Below the pieces are notes generated by a model. It saw only the letters and a list, made by a program, of their open reading frames with translations, made no database searches and was not told the origin of the DNA. The translations under genes were made by a program, and so were the position numbers. From an uncultured Myxococcales bacterium (GTDB taxonomy: Bacteria; Myxococcota_A; Polyangia; Polyangiales; Polyangiaceae), in contig CALFEQ010000026.1 of assembly GCA_937949945.1 (NCBI GenBank), forward strand, positions 1 to 48,095: a stretch of DNA of 48,095 bases, in the 5' to 3' direction. Below, in pieces: positions 41,943 to 48,095 of this stretch. Position 1 is the first letter of the stretch. The number at the start of each line of letters is the position of its first letter.

Positions 41943-44072
41943 TCACCGGCGAATCGCAGCCTTCTGGAACGTCCCGAAGTCCCACTCGTACGTCGCCGTG
42001 TCCTCGCCGTACCGGACCTTCATCGGCGCGCCGTCCGGGATGGCGGCGAGCTCGTCCGGGCGGATCGTGAAGACGATGCGGTGCGTGTCGCCCTCGGCCG
42101 TGTAGCCGCTGAGGAGGACGTCGCGGGAGCCGATGCGGAGGCGCGGAAGGTCGTTGGAGACCGGGAACGCGAACTCGCTCGCGAGCTCGACCTCGACCTC
42201 GTCCGAGGGGCCGTTGCGGACGGCGGCGACGTGGTTGCCCGTCGTGATGCGCACCGGCTCGTGCGTGTTGCCCGGCTCGTCGATGCCGACGAAGCGGCCC
42301 GGATCGACGTTCGCGTTGGCGACGTTCAGCGCCGAGCGCGAGAAGCGGATCGAGGCGAGGTACAGAGCACCCGACTCGGTGTCGTCGAAGACGAAGCGGA
42401 CGGCGCGGACGGAGTCGAGCTGCGCGTTGCCGAAGTCGGCGAGCGGGATGCGCGCCGTCTCGAGGACGACGTGACCACCGTGCGTCGCGAGATCGAGGTA
42501 GTCACGCAGCTGCACCGGCTGCGAGAGGCTCCCGTCGGCGGACACGAGCTGGATCGAGAAGCTCATCGGCCCCGTCGAGGCCGGCGTGGCGTGACGGGAG
42601 ACGCGGAAGTCGAGCGTCTTCATCCCGGACGCGTCGACGCCGGCGCCGGCGGCCGCGAAGGGGATCTCGAAGTACTTGTCGGGGCCCGCCTGCGTCCACT
42701 TCACCGACGCAGCCTTGAGCGCCGGGTCGTGCTCCGGGACGGTCCCGTGGGTCACCGTCACGCCCTCGGCCACGGTCGTCGGCTCGCCCGACAGGCTCGT
42801 TCCCGCCGGCCTGGTGAAGTCCTCGAGGACGCGGACGTTGTCACCGCGGGCCGCGTCGGCGTACGCGCGCTCGATGCGCGTGATCGCCTCGAGCGACTCC
42901 GGGATCCGATAGAGCGGGTCGAAGCCGCGATCGAGAGCGGGGCTCGCGTTCTTGCCGACGTGCGCCCGGAAGAAGCCCATGAGCGCGTGCAGACCCGTGG
43001 CCTGCTGCTCCGGCGACGCGATCGCGGTGCGGTCGAAGAGCGGAACGTGCCCGGTCCCCTGGCACCCGCGCGAGTCGCTCTGCTGCCACTCCGTGTTGTA
43101 GAAGTTGTGATTCGCGCCCCAGACCGCGAACATCGCCTTCGGCGTCGGACGCGTCTCGTTCACCGCGGACGCGAGCATGCGATCGAACGGCCGCATGCCC
43201 TGCAGGTTGAACACGTCGCCGTCGCACATCGGCAGGATGACGTTCCACGCCGTGTCGAGCGCGTTGAGCGTGCGGCTCGTCTGGCCGTCGACGGGGCCGA
43301 TCTCGACGATCGCCTTCACGCCGAGCGGGCTCTTGATGCGCGCCGGCCAGGGGCTGCCCTCGTCGTTGTACTGGACGTAGGCGGCGCGGACGCCCTCGCC
43401 GCCGCGCGAGTGGCCCATGAAGCCGACGTTCGAGAAATCGATCGCCCCGGCGAGATCGACGCCGACGCTCTGGGGCGTCGTCCCCGGCTGCTCGTTCCAC
43501 TCGCTGAGGAGCTGCAGGTGCTTGAGCACGAGGCGCCCGCGCGCGAGGTTGAGGCCGAAGTCGTCCGGCGTGCCTCGACCCGCGGTGATGCCGCGGTTCG
43601 CGTTGATCGACACGACGATGTAGCCCCACGACGCGAGTCGCTCGGCGGCGTACGCGTAGCCGAGGTGGTTCGGGACGACGACGTAGCCGTTCGGGCACGT
43701 CCCCGTCGTCGTGTACTGGACGTTGTCGTCGATGCGCGGGTTCGACCCACGGCCGCACGTCGCGTGGTTGCCGTGGAGGAAGACGAGCAACGGGTGCTTC
43801 TCGTTGAGGTTCAGCGTGGCCGGGCGATAGACGTGCGCCCAGATCTCCGTCGCACGATCCTCGAGGATGTCCGGATCGACGCTCGCCGGGAGCCGGTACT
43901 CGCCGTCCGCGACGGCGAACGGCCCCATGCCCGTCGGATCGGCCGCGCGCTCACCCAGCTCCGCAGCCGACGTCTCGCTGCCGTCCTCCGTGGCCGTCGG
44001 CGCACAGCCGAGCGAATAAAGAAAGCCGAGCGCGAGCACGGCACTGACGGAACGCGCGAACGTCGTCTGCAT
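41943..44072 (-). CDS. Secreted lipoprotein alpha/beta-hydrolase with C-terminal beta-rich region
   Basis: A 709-residue lipoprotein. The signal ends LYSLGC (Cys23). The alpha/beta-hydrolase domain spans about 75-420. It has the oxyanion strand PLLVFLHGNHATC (94-106) and the nucleophile elbow GFMGHSRGGEG with Ser222. Candidate acid and base are in VEIGPVDGQT and WGANHNFYN. Many cysteines suggest disulfides. Residues about 450-709 form beta-sandwich-like domains. The substrate is unknown; polyester or lipid hydrolysis is a guess from the PET-hydrolase/cutinase-like GHSRGG elbow. AAGGAGG precedes the ATG. A perfect 8-bp hairpin lies immediately upstream of that site. Confidence 0.82.
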   Translation of the reverse strand: MQTTFARSVSAVLALGFLYSLGCAPTATEDGSETSAAELGERAADPTGMGPFAVADGEYRLPASVDPDILEDRATEIWAHVYRPATLNLNEKHPLLVFLHGNHATCGRGSNPRIDDNVQYTTTGTCPNGYVVVPNHLGYAYAAERLASWGYIVVSINANRGITAGRGTPDDFGLNLARGRLVLKHLQLLSEWNEQPGTTPQSVGVDLAGAIDFSNVGFMGHSRGGEGVRAAYVQYNDEGSPWPARIKSPLGVKAIVEIGPVDGQTSRTLNALDTAWNVILPMCDGDVFNLQGMRPFDRMLASAVNETRPTPKAMFAVWGANHNFYNTEWQQSDSRGCQGTGHVPLFDRTAIASPEQQATGLHALMGFFRAHVGKNASPALDRGFDPLYRIPESLEAITRIERAYADAARGDNVRVLEDFTRPAGTSLSGEPTTVAEGVTVTHGTVPEHDPALKAASVKWTQAGPDKYFEIPFAAAGAGVDASGMKTLDFRVSRHATPASTGPMSFSIQLVSADGSLSQPVQLRDYLDLATHGGHVVLETARIPLADFGNAQLDSVRAVRFVFDDTESGALYLASIRFSRSALNVANANVDPGRFVGIDEPGNTHEPVRITTGNHVAAVRNGPSDEVEVELASEFAFPVSNDLPRLRIGSRDVLLSGYTAEGDTHRIVFTIRPDELAAIPDGAPMKVRYGEDTATYEWDFGTFQKAAIRR

Positions 44073-44086
44073 GTAAGCCTCCTTTT

Positions 44087-44106
44087 CCGCGCGCACGAGC
44101 GCGCGG
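44087..44106 (-). promoter_or_regulatory. Stem-loop abutting the ribosome-binding site of the hydrolase gene
   Basis: CCGCGCGC and GCGCGCGG form a perfect 8-bp stem with a 4-nt loop (44087-44106). On the minus strand it ends 4 nt before AAGGAGG. It could shield the mRNA 5' end or modulate initiation. Confidence 0.45.
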
Positions 44107-44275
44107 CCACCAAACCCTTCCAACGCTCGCGGTAGCACCGTTTTGGCGACAGACAAGCTGAAATGTCTGCACAAGACGTAGGCTCTCGTACCTTGTCGGA
44201 AAATTCGCCGCGTCGCTCGCGGGTATGCTGCTTGCCCAGCGCCCCGCCCCGCGCGAAGCCGTCGCCTTTTCTCGC

Positions 44276-44860
44276 TCAACGCCTCGCGTTGACGACGTTC
44301 ATGGCCGCGGCCACGCCGTCGGAGAGCACCTTCTCGATGGCGCCGCACGCGCGGTCGATGACGTCGGGCAGGTCCACTCTTTCAGCAGCGTCGAAATCTT
44401 GCAGCACCCAATCGCCCACGTCGCCCCGGAAGCCGGGCGGAGGACGGCCGATGCCCACGCGGACGCGGACGAAGTCGGGCGTGCCCAGCCGCTGGATGAT
44501 GCTGCGCAGGCCGTTGTGTCCCGCGTGCCCTCCCCCGAGCTTCAGGCGGACGTCCTTCCACGGAAGATCGAGCTCGTCGTGCACGACGATGATGCGCGCG
44601 GGCTCCACCTTCAGGAACGCCGCGGCCGGCTGGACGCTGTCGCCCGAGAGGTTCATGAAGGTGTGCGGCAGGAGCAGCGCCACGGGGTGGCGCGTGCCGC
44701 CCACGCCGACCTCGCCCTTCGTCCAGACGCCGGCGAACTTCTCCTTGAAGGCCGGGAAGCCGTGGGCCTCCGCGAGGCGCTCCACGACCATGAACCCGAC
44801 GTTGTGCCGGTTCCGCTCGTACTTCTTTCCCGGGTTCCCGAGACCGACGACGAGGTGCAC
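44276..44860 (-). CDS. pth: Peptidyl-tRNA hydrolase
   Basis: A 194-residue enzyme that frees tRNAs from prematurely released peptidyl-tRNA. Family motifs are VVGLGNPGKKYERNRHNVGF, with catalytic His19 and substrate-gating Asn17 in NRHNVG, then LLLPHTFMNLSG, HDELDLPW with Asp97 and GGGHAGHNGLRSI. Length is usual. The start is GTG 44860. It follows rplY by 48 nt on the same strand in the common prs-rplY-pth order. Confidence 0.97.
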   Translation of the reverse strand: MHLVVGLGNPGKKYERNRHNVGFMVVERLAEAHGFPAFKEKFAGVWTKGEVGVGGTRHPVALLLPHTFMNLSGDSVQPAAAFLKVEPARIIVVHDELDLPWKDVRLKLGGGHAGHNGLRSIIQRLGTPDFVRVRVGIGRPPPGFRGDVGDWVLQDFDAAERVDLPDVIDRACGAIEKVLSDGVAAAMNVVNARR

Positions 44861-44908
44861 GCGAATTCGGCGCGCGGGGAGGACAGAACCTCCCCGTCGG
44901 CGTCGCCG

Positions 44909-45577
44909 TTACTTCTTCTTCGCGTCCTTGGCGGCTTCCTTCTTCTCGCCGCCAGCGGCCTTGGCCGCGGCCTGAGCCGCCTGGCCCTGCGCCTGCGCCT
45001 CCTCGCTCCGATCCTTCTCCGGCGCGACGATGGCGATGAGCGTCTGCTCCGGCGGGAGGCGGACCTCGACGCCCTCGGGGAGCTTCAGATCCTTCGTCGC
45101 GAGCGTCTCGCCGAGGTTGAGAGCGGTCACGTCCGTCTCGATCTTGAGCGGGATGCGGTCGGGCAGGCAGCGCACCGGAAGCGTGCGGAAGACCTGGCGG
45201 AGCAGACCGCCGACGACGACGCCCGCGGCCTTGCCGGTCGTCACGAGCGGGACGTCGACGTCCACCGGGCGATCGAGCTTCACCTCGACGAAGTCCACGT
45301 GCTCGAGCGCACGCGTGACCGGGTGATAGCTGTAGTCCTTGATCATCACGAGCATGTCCTTGCCGCCGTCCACCTTCATCTGGAGGACGGTGTTCTGGCC
45401 ACGCTCGCTCTTGATGATCGAAGCGATCTCCTTGGGCGCGACCGCGAGGGGCGTCGCGGGCAGGTCCTTGCCGTACGCGACCGCGGGGATCAGGCCCGAC
45501 TGGCGAAGCCGCCGCGCGGCCCCCTTTCCACTCTCGGTCCTGGGCTTGGCGGTGACGTTTTGCATGGCGGAAGACAT
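44909..45577 (-). CDS. rplY: 50S ribosomal protein L25 (bL25, long Ctc/TL5 form)
   Basis: A 222-residue protein. The 5S-rRNA-binding N-domain has RTESGKGAARRLRQSGLIPA and ALEHVDFVEVKLDRPVDV. The C-terminal beta-domain of the Ctc form has GKAAGVVVGGLLRQVFRTLP, PLKIETDVTALNLG and LPEGVEV. A Gln/Ala/Lys-rich tail of about 35 residues is extra. GAGGAG lies 7 nt before ATG 45577; an ATG four codons downstream is possible. Confidence 0.96.
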   Translation of the reverse strand: MSSAMQNVTAKPRTESGKGAARRLRQSGLIPAVAYGKDLPATPLAVAPKEIASIIKSERGQNTVLQMKVDGGKDMLVMIKDYSYHPVTRALEHVDFVEVKLDRPVDVDVPLVTTGKAAGVVVGGLLRQVFRTLPVRCLPDRIPLKIETDVTALNLGETLATKDLKLPEGVEVRLPPEQTLIAIVAPEKDRSEEAQAQGQAAQAAAKAAGGEKKEAAKDAKKK

Positions 45578-45799
45578 CGGTTCGCTCCTCGAAAGACTGG
45601 GCCGAATCGCGGCTATGGCGCCTCGGGGGGGCGAAGCCATAGCAGACCACGGCTTCCGGTGGTAGCGGATCTTGCAAGAGCCGCGAGCGGAGGGTTTCGG
45701 GCGCCCCTCCGGACCGCCGCGGGACGCGAGACCCCGGCGAGGCGAGCGAGAACGGCCGGTCGCGCTTCCGTGTTAGAACGCCGGAGCTCGGAAGGTCCC

Positions 45800-46393
45800 A
45801 TGAAACGCCTCATCGTGCCCTCCATTCTTCTCGCGCTCGCGCTCGGCGCCTGTGGCAGCGACGGCTCGGCGACAGGCGGCCCGAGCAGGAAGCTCTCGGA
45901 CTGGTACATGCAGATGGGCGGGAACCTCGGCGCGACGATCGCGCGTCTCAAGTCCAGCGCGACGTCCCCGGGCACCCATGCGCCGGCCGACCTCGCCGAG
46001 GTCGCGCGCGTCCCCGCGAGCGTCACCGGCGGCGTCGACATCGGGGCGGAGCAGAGCGGGAAGATGGGAGACGCGACCGCCGACATCGACGGGCTCGGCG
46101 TCGAGGAGACGGTCACGTCCTTCGTCCCCGACCCGCCAAGCAACGCCGGGACGACGGCGAGCCTGCCTTCGTTCGTCATGTGGCGGGGTGACGTCGAGAC
46201 CAGCGACGCGAGCCTCTGCTATCTCGCGTGGACGAAGGGCGCCTCGTGGTTCGTCGTCTCACGCTGCGGCGACCGATCCGGCGCCTGGGTCTGTCAGGTC
46301 ACGAGCGAAGAGGCCGTCTGCAACGCGTGTAGCGAGGTGGGTGACTGCCAGCCGTGCGACATGGAGCAGGCGGAGTTCACGTGTCGGTGGTGA
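45800..46393 (+). CDS. Small lipoprotein with Cys-rich C-terminus, unknown function
   Basis: A 197-residue protein. The signal ends LALGAC with Cys18. The mature part has no recognised domain. The last 50 residues carry seven Cys (YLAWTKGASWFVVSRCGDRS, WVCQ, VCNACSEVGDCQPCD, TCRW), which implies disulfide bonding outside the cytoplasm. GGAAGG lies 4 nt before the ATG. It is divergent from rplY and convergent with prs. Confidence 0.85.
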   Translation: MKRLIVPSILLALALGACGSDGSATGGPSRKLSDWYMQMGGNLGATIARLKSSATSPGTHAPADLAEVARVPASVTGGVDIGAEQSGKMGDATADIDGLGVEETVTSFVPDPPSNAGTTASLPSFVMWRGDVETSDASLCYLAWTKGASWFVVSRCGDRSGAWVCQVTSEEAVCNACSEVGDCQPCDMEQAEFTCRW

Positions 46394-46400
46394 GGGAGAG

Positions 46401-46627
46401 AGGCTCCAGGCTCCGGGCTCCGGGCTCCAGGGGGCACGGGTCCACGACGCTCTGCTGAGCTGCTTCTGCGCGTGCACGCTCGGCGGCACGCGGATCGGCC
46501 GCTCTGCTCATCTTGCGAGCTCCTGAGTCCGTCGTGCTCCGAGCGCCTCACGTCTCGAGCACGAGCACGAGACGCGGCCAGGCGCGGCTCGACGTTGGCG
46601 CGCTCACTCTCTGGAGCCTGGAGCCTG
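46401..46627. repeat. Heptamer-bracketed intergenic element 6 (GGAGCCT family)
   Basis: The left arm (46401-46434) reads GGCTCCAGGCTCCGGGCTCC and begins 7 bp after the lipoprotein stop. The right arm (46611-46627) reads inverted CTGGAGCCTGGAGCC and ends 3 bp from the prs stop. They bracket about 176 bp between two convergent genes. No gene is seen in the spacer. Confidence 0.85.
46543..46585. terminator. Inverted repeat between convergent genes, candidate bidirectional terminator
   Basis: CGTCTCG (46551-46557) pairs with CGAGACG (46568-46574) around a 10-nt loop. An outer GCGCCT (46543-46548) pairs with AGGCGC (46580-46585). It lies in the spacer of heptamer element 6. There is no T-run on either side. 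Confidence 0.45.
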
Positions 46628-46630
46628 TTC

Positions 46631-47575
46631 TCAGGCGAACAGCGAGCTCACCGAATCCGAGCTGTGGATGCGCTTGATGGCCTCGCCGAGCAGGCGCGCG
46701 ATGCTGACCTGCTTGATCTTCGAGCACGCCTTCGCGGCCTCGGTGAGCGGGATCGTGTCGGTGACGACGACCTCGTCGAGCGGCGAGTCGATGATGCGCT
46801 GGATCGCCGGACCGGAGAGCACGCCGTGGGTGGCGCACGCGACGACGCGGGTCGCGCCGTGCTCCATGAGGGCGCGCGCGGCGCCCGTGAGGGTGCCGGC
46901 CGTGTCGATCATGTCGTCGACGATGATGCACTCCTTGCCCTTCACGTCACCGATGAGGTGCATCACCTCGGAGACGTTCGCGCGCTCGCGCCGCTTGTCG
47001 ATGATCGCGAGGCTCGCGTTCAGGCGCTTGGAGTAAGCGCGGGCGCGCTCGACGCCGCCCGCGTCCGGGGAGACGAACACCGCGGAAGAGTCGAAGTTCT
47101 TCTTGAGGTAGTCCTCCATCATGATCGGCAGGGCGTAGAGGTGATCGAAGGGGATGTTGAAGAACCCCTGGATCTGCCCTGCGTGGAGGTCGACCGAGAC
47201 GACGCGCGTGACGCCGGAGGCCTGGATGAGGTCGGCGACGAGCTTCGACGTGATCGGCGTACGAGGCGCGACCTTCCGGTCCTGCCGCGCGTAGCCGTAG
47301 TACGGGATGACCGCCGTGATGGTCGCGGCAGAGGCACGCCGGAGCGTGTCCGCCATGATGAGGAGCTCCATCACGTGGTCGTTGACGGGGCTGCACGTCG
47401 GCTGGATGACGAAGGCGTCGACGCCGCGGACGTTCTCGTTGATCTCGCAGAACGTCTCGCCGTCGCTGAAGCGCTGGACCTTCGCTCTACCCAAGGGCGT
47501 CTCGAGGTAGCTCGCGATCGCGTTGGCAAGCGTAGGGTTCGCGTTGCCGGAGAAGAGGCAGACCTTTTTGAACAC
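46631..47575 (-). CDS. prs: Ribose-phosphate pyrophosphokinase (PRPP synthase)
   Basis: A 314-residue enzyme making PRPP from ribose-5-phosphate and ATP for nucleotide, His and Trp synthesis. Motifs are FSDGETFCEINENVRG, the flexible loop YYGYARQDRK, DLHAGQIQGFFNIPFDHLY, SPDAGGVERA and the PRPP-binding CIIVDDMIDTAGTL. The start is GTG 47575, with GGAGG 7 nt upstream; this gives the standard length, while the frame to TTG 47614 would include the leader hairpin. Confidence 0.97.
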   Translation of the reverse strand: MFKKVCLFSGNANPTLANAIASYLETPLGRAKVQRFSDGETFCEINENVRGVDAFVIQPTCSPVNDHVMELLIMADTLRRASAATITAVIPYYGYARQDRKVAPRTPITSKLVADLIQASGVTRVVSVDLHAGQIQGFFNIPFDHLYALPIMMEDYLKKNFDSSAVFVSPDAGGVERARAYSKRLNASLAIIDKRRERANVSEVMHLIGDVKGKECIIVDDMIDTAGTLTGAARALMEHGATRVVACATHGVLSGPAIQRIIDSPLDEVVVTDTIPLTEAAKACSKIKQVSIARLLGEAIKRIHSSDSVSSLFA

Positions 47576-47590
47576 GCGCGCGCCCTCCTT

Positions 47591-47634
47591 CGTATGGACG
47601 CCCCATACGGACAAGCCCTGAAGTTTTTGGGCTT
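47591..47634 (-). promoter_or_regulatory. Two-hairpin leader of prs
   Basis: In the predicted 65-nt leader, AAGCCC/GGGCTT (6 bp, 10-nt loop, 47613-47634) is followed by a perfect CGTATGG/CCATACG stem (7 bp, 5-nt loop, 47591-47609). The second ends 2-3 nt before the GGAGG site. On the + strand the first is followed by TTTTT, so it could also stop leftover rightward transcription. Confidence 0.5.
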
Positions 47635-47646
47635 TTTCAGCGCGCT

Positions 47647-47675
47647 CCTCTAGCTCCCGCGCTGGTTGGTGTCAA
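47647..47675 (-). promoter_or_regulatory. Near-consensus sigma-70-type promoter of prs
   Basis: On the minus strand TTGACA (47670-47675) is followed after exactly 17 nt by TAGAGG (47647-47652). The layout equals that of the promoter at 8953-8981 (TTGACA, 17 nt, TAGAG). Confidence 0.75.
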
Positions 47676-47741
47676 CGGACGTGGCCGATCGAATCTTCGA
47701 TCCTCGTCCGTCCCGATCCCGTCGAGGCGGTACGGCTCCGA

Positions 47742-48095
47742 TCAGCGGAGCATTTTCGCGCACTCGTGGCGTGGTCCCGTCTTCCCTTCCTTGAGACACG
47801 CTGCGTACGCGCGGCGCGCGGCGGCGATGTTCCCCTTCTCTTGATACGCGGCGCCGAGGATCAGCCACGCCTCGCCGTCGGTGGGATCGAGAGCGACGGC
47901 TCGCTCGCCGGCCTCGATCGCCTCGGCGACCTTCCGCCTCTCGAGGAGCCTGCGCGCCTTCTGCTTCTCTTCCTTCGCGTCGCCCGTCACGGGCGCGGCC
48001 GACGACTCCGCGCTCGTCGCGGCGGTCTCGGTCGCGGAGCTCTCGGTCGCGGAGCTCTCGGTCGCGGAGCTCTCGGTCGCGGAGCTCTCGGTCGC
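47742..48095 (-). CDS. TPR-containing protein, C-terminal part (5' end beyond window)
   Basis: The frame is open from the window edge to a stop at 47742, giving 117 residues. The visible N-terminal part is a tandem ATESS pentapeptide linker encoded by a 15-bp repeat. It is followed by an acidic/Ala spacer, a basic helix (EKQKARRLLERRKVAEAI) and about two TPR units (GEAWLILGAAYQEKGNIAAA, RRAYAACLKEG). The linker suggests a longer protein, perhaps with a membrane or kinase domain upstream. A GTG at 47990 could give an 82-residue product but has no clear support. Confidence 0.7.
   Translation of the reverse strand, partial: ATESSATESSATESSATESSATETAATSAESSAAPVTGDAKEEKQKARRLLERRKVAEAIEAGERAVALDPTDGEAWLILGAAYQEKGNIAAARRAYAACLKEGKTGPRHECAKMLR
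48026..48095 (-). repeat. 15-bp tandem repeat inside the partial TPR gene
   Basis: Four exact copies of a 15-bp unit plus 10 bp more run to the window edge. The unit is a multiple of three and encodes Ala-Thr-Glu-Ser-Ser. Exact copies suggest recent slippage or expansion, and the array may continue beyond the window. Confidence 0.95.

Overview
This 48 kb window comes from a very GC-rich chromosome. The gene set points to a Myxococcota bacterium, most likely of the Polyangia type. The evidence is long TPR-rich periplasmic proteins, a protein ending in the AgmX/PglI type of C-terminal domain, a Cys-rich myxobacterial surface lipoprotein, a PilZ protein, an ECF sigma/anti-sigma pair, and a conserved proteobacterial translation block (prs-rplY-pth ... 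rpsF-rpsR-rplI-dnaB). No rRNA, tRNA, CRISPR array, transposase or phage gene was found. The species assignment is inference.

Layout. 1-1.4 kb: rlmN (cut by the window edge) and mazG. 1.8-3.8 kb: an AI-2E/PerM-family permease translationally coupled to a crotonase. 3.9-5.9 kb: cysteine synthase and asparaginase. 5.9-8.1 kb: a short polysaccharide-export (OPX/Wza-like) lipoprotein beside a signal-peptide-bearing outer-membrane beta-barrel. 8.3-21.1 kb: a co-oriented block of periplasmic and envelope proteins. Its types and order (TPR/coiled-coil protein, giant TPR protein, TPR lipoprotein, small exported protein, TolQ/ExbB-like three-helix protein, FHA-like/TM/TonB-like protein) resemble the C-D-E-F-G order of the Glt gliding-motility and Nfs spore-coat machines of Myxococcus xanthus. 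21.9-24.6 kb, divergent from that block: an ECF sigma factor, a zinc-finger anti-sigma whose periplasmic end is itself TPR-like, and an unknown protein. 24.7-30.2 kb: a Cys-rich lipoprotein, a PilZ protein and a GT39-like membrane glycosyltransferase. 30.4-33.0 kb: era-der with overlapping ends, then a truncated epimerase remnant. 33.0-38.0 kb: Cu/Zn superoxide dismutase, a 1032-residue AsmA-like protein and an ArsA-family ATPase. 38.0-41.4 kb: dnaB, rplI, rpsR, rpsF. 41.9-48.1 kb: a lipoprotein alpha/beta hydrolase, pth, rplY, a small lipoprotein, prs and a partial TPR gene.

How the genes may work together. The most interesting region is 5.9-24.6 kb. A Glt/Nfs-like envelope complex, an OPX/porin pair for polysaccharide export, and an ECF sigma with an envelope-facing anti-sigma lie side by side. 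In M. xanthus the Nfs machine acts on exported spore-coat polysaccharide, so physical linkage here suggests a polysaccharide-handling or surface-motion machine under its own stress or assembly sensor. This is a hypothesis from architecture and synteny.

A second striking layer is non-coding. Most longer intergenic regions hold tandem heptamers of three related types (GGAGCCT, GAGGACT, GGAGACT). In at least six gaps the same family occurs as an inverted pair bracketing about 60-260 bp, always with the TCC-type arm on the left and the GGA-type arm on the right of the + strand. Some arms build stem-loops next to stop codons, and one supplies the ribosome-binding site of the GltE-like gene.
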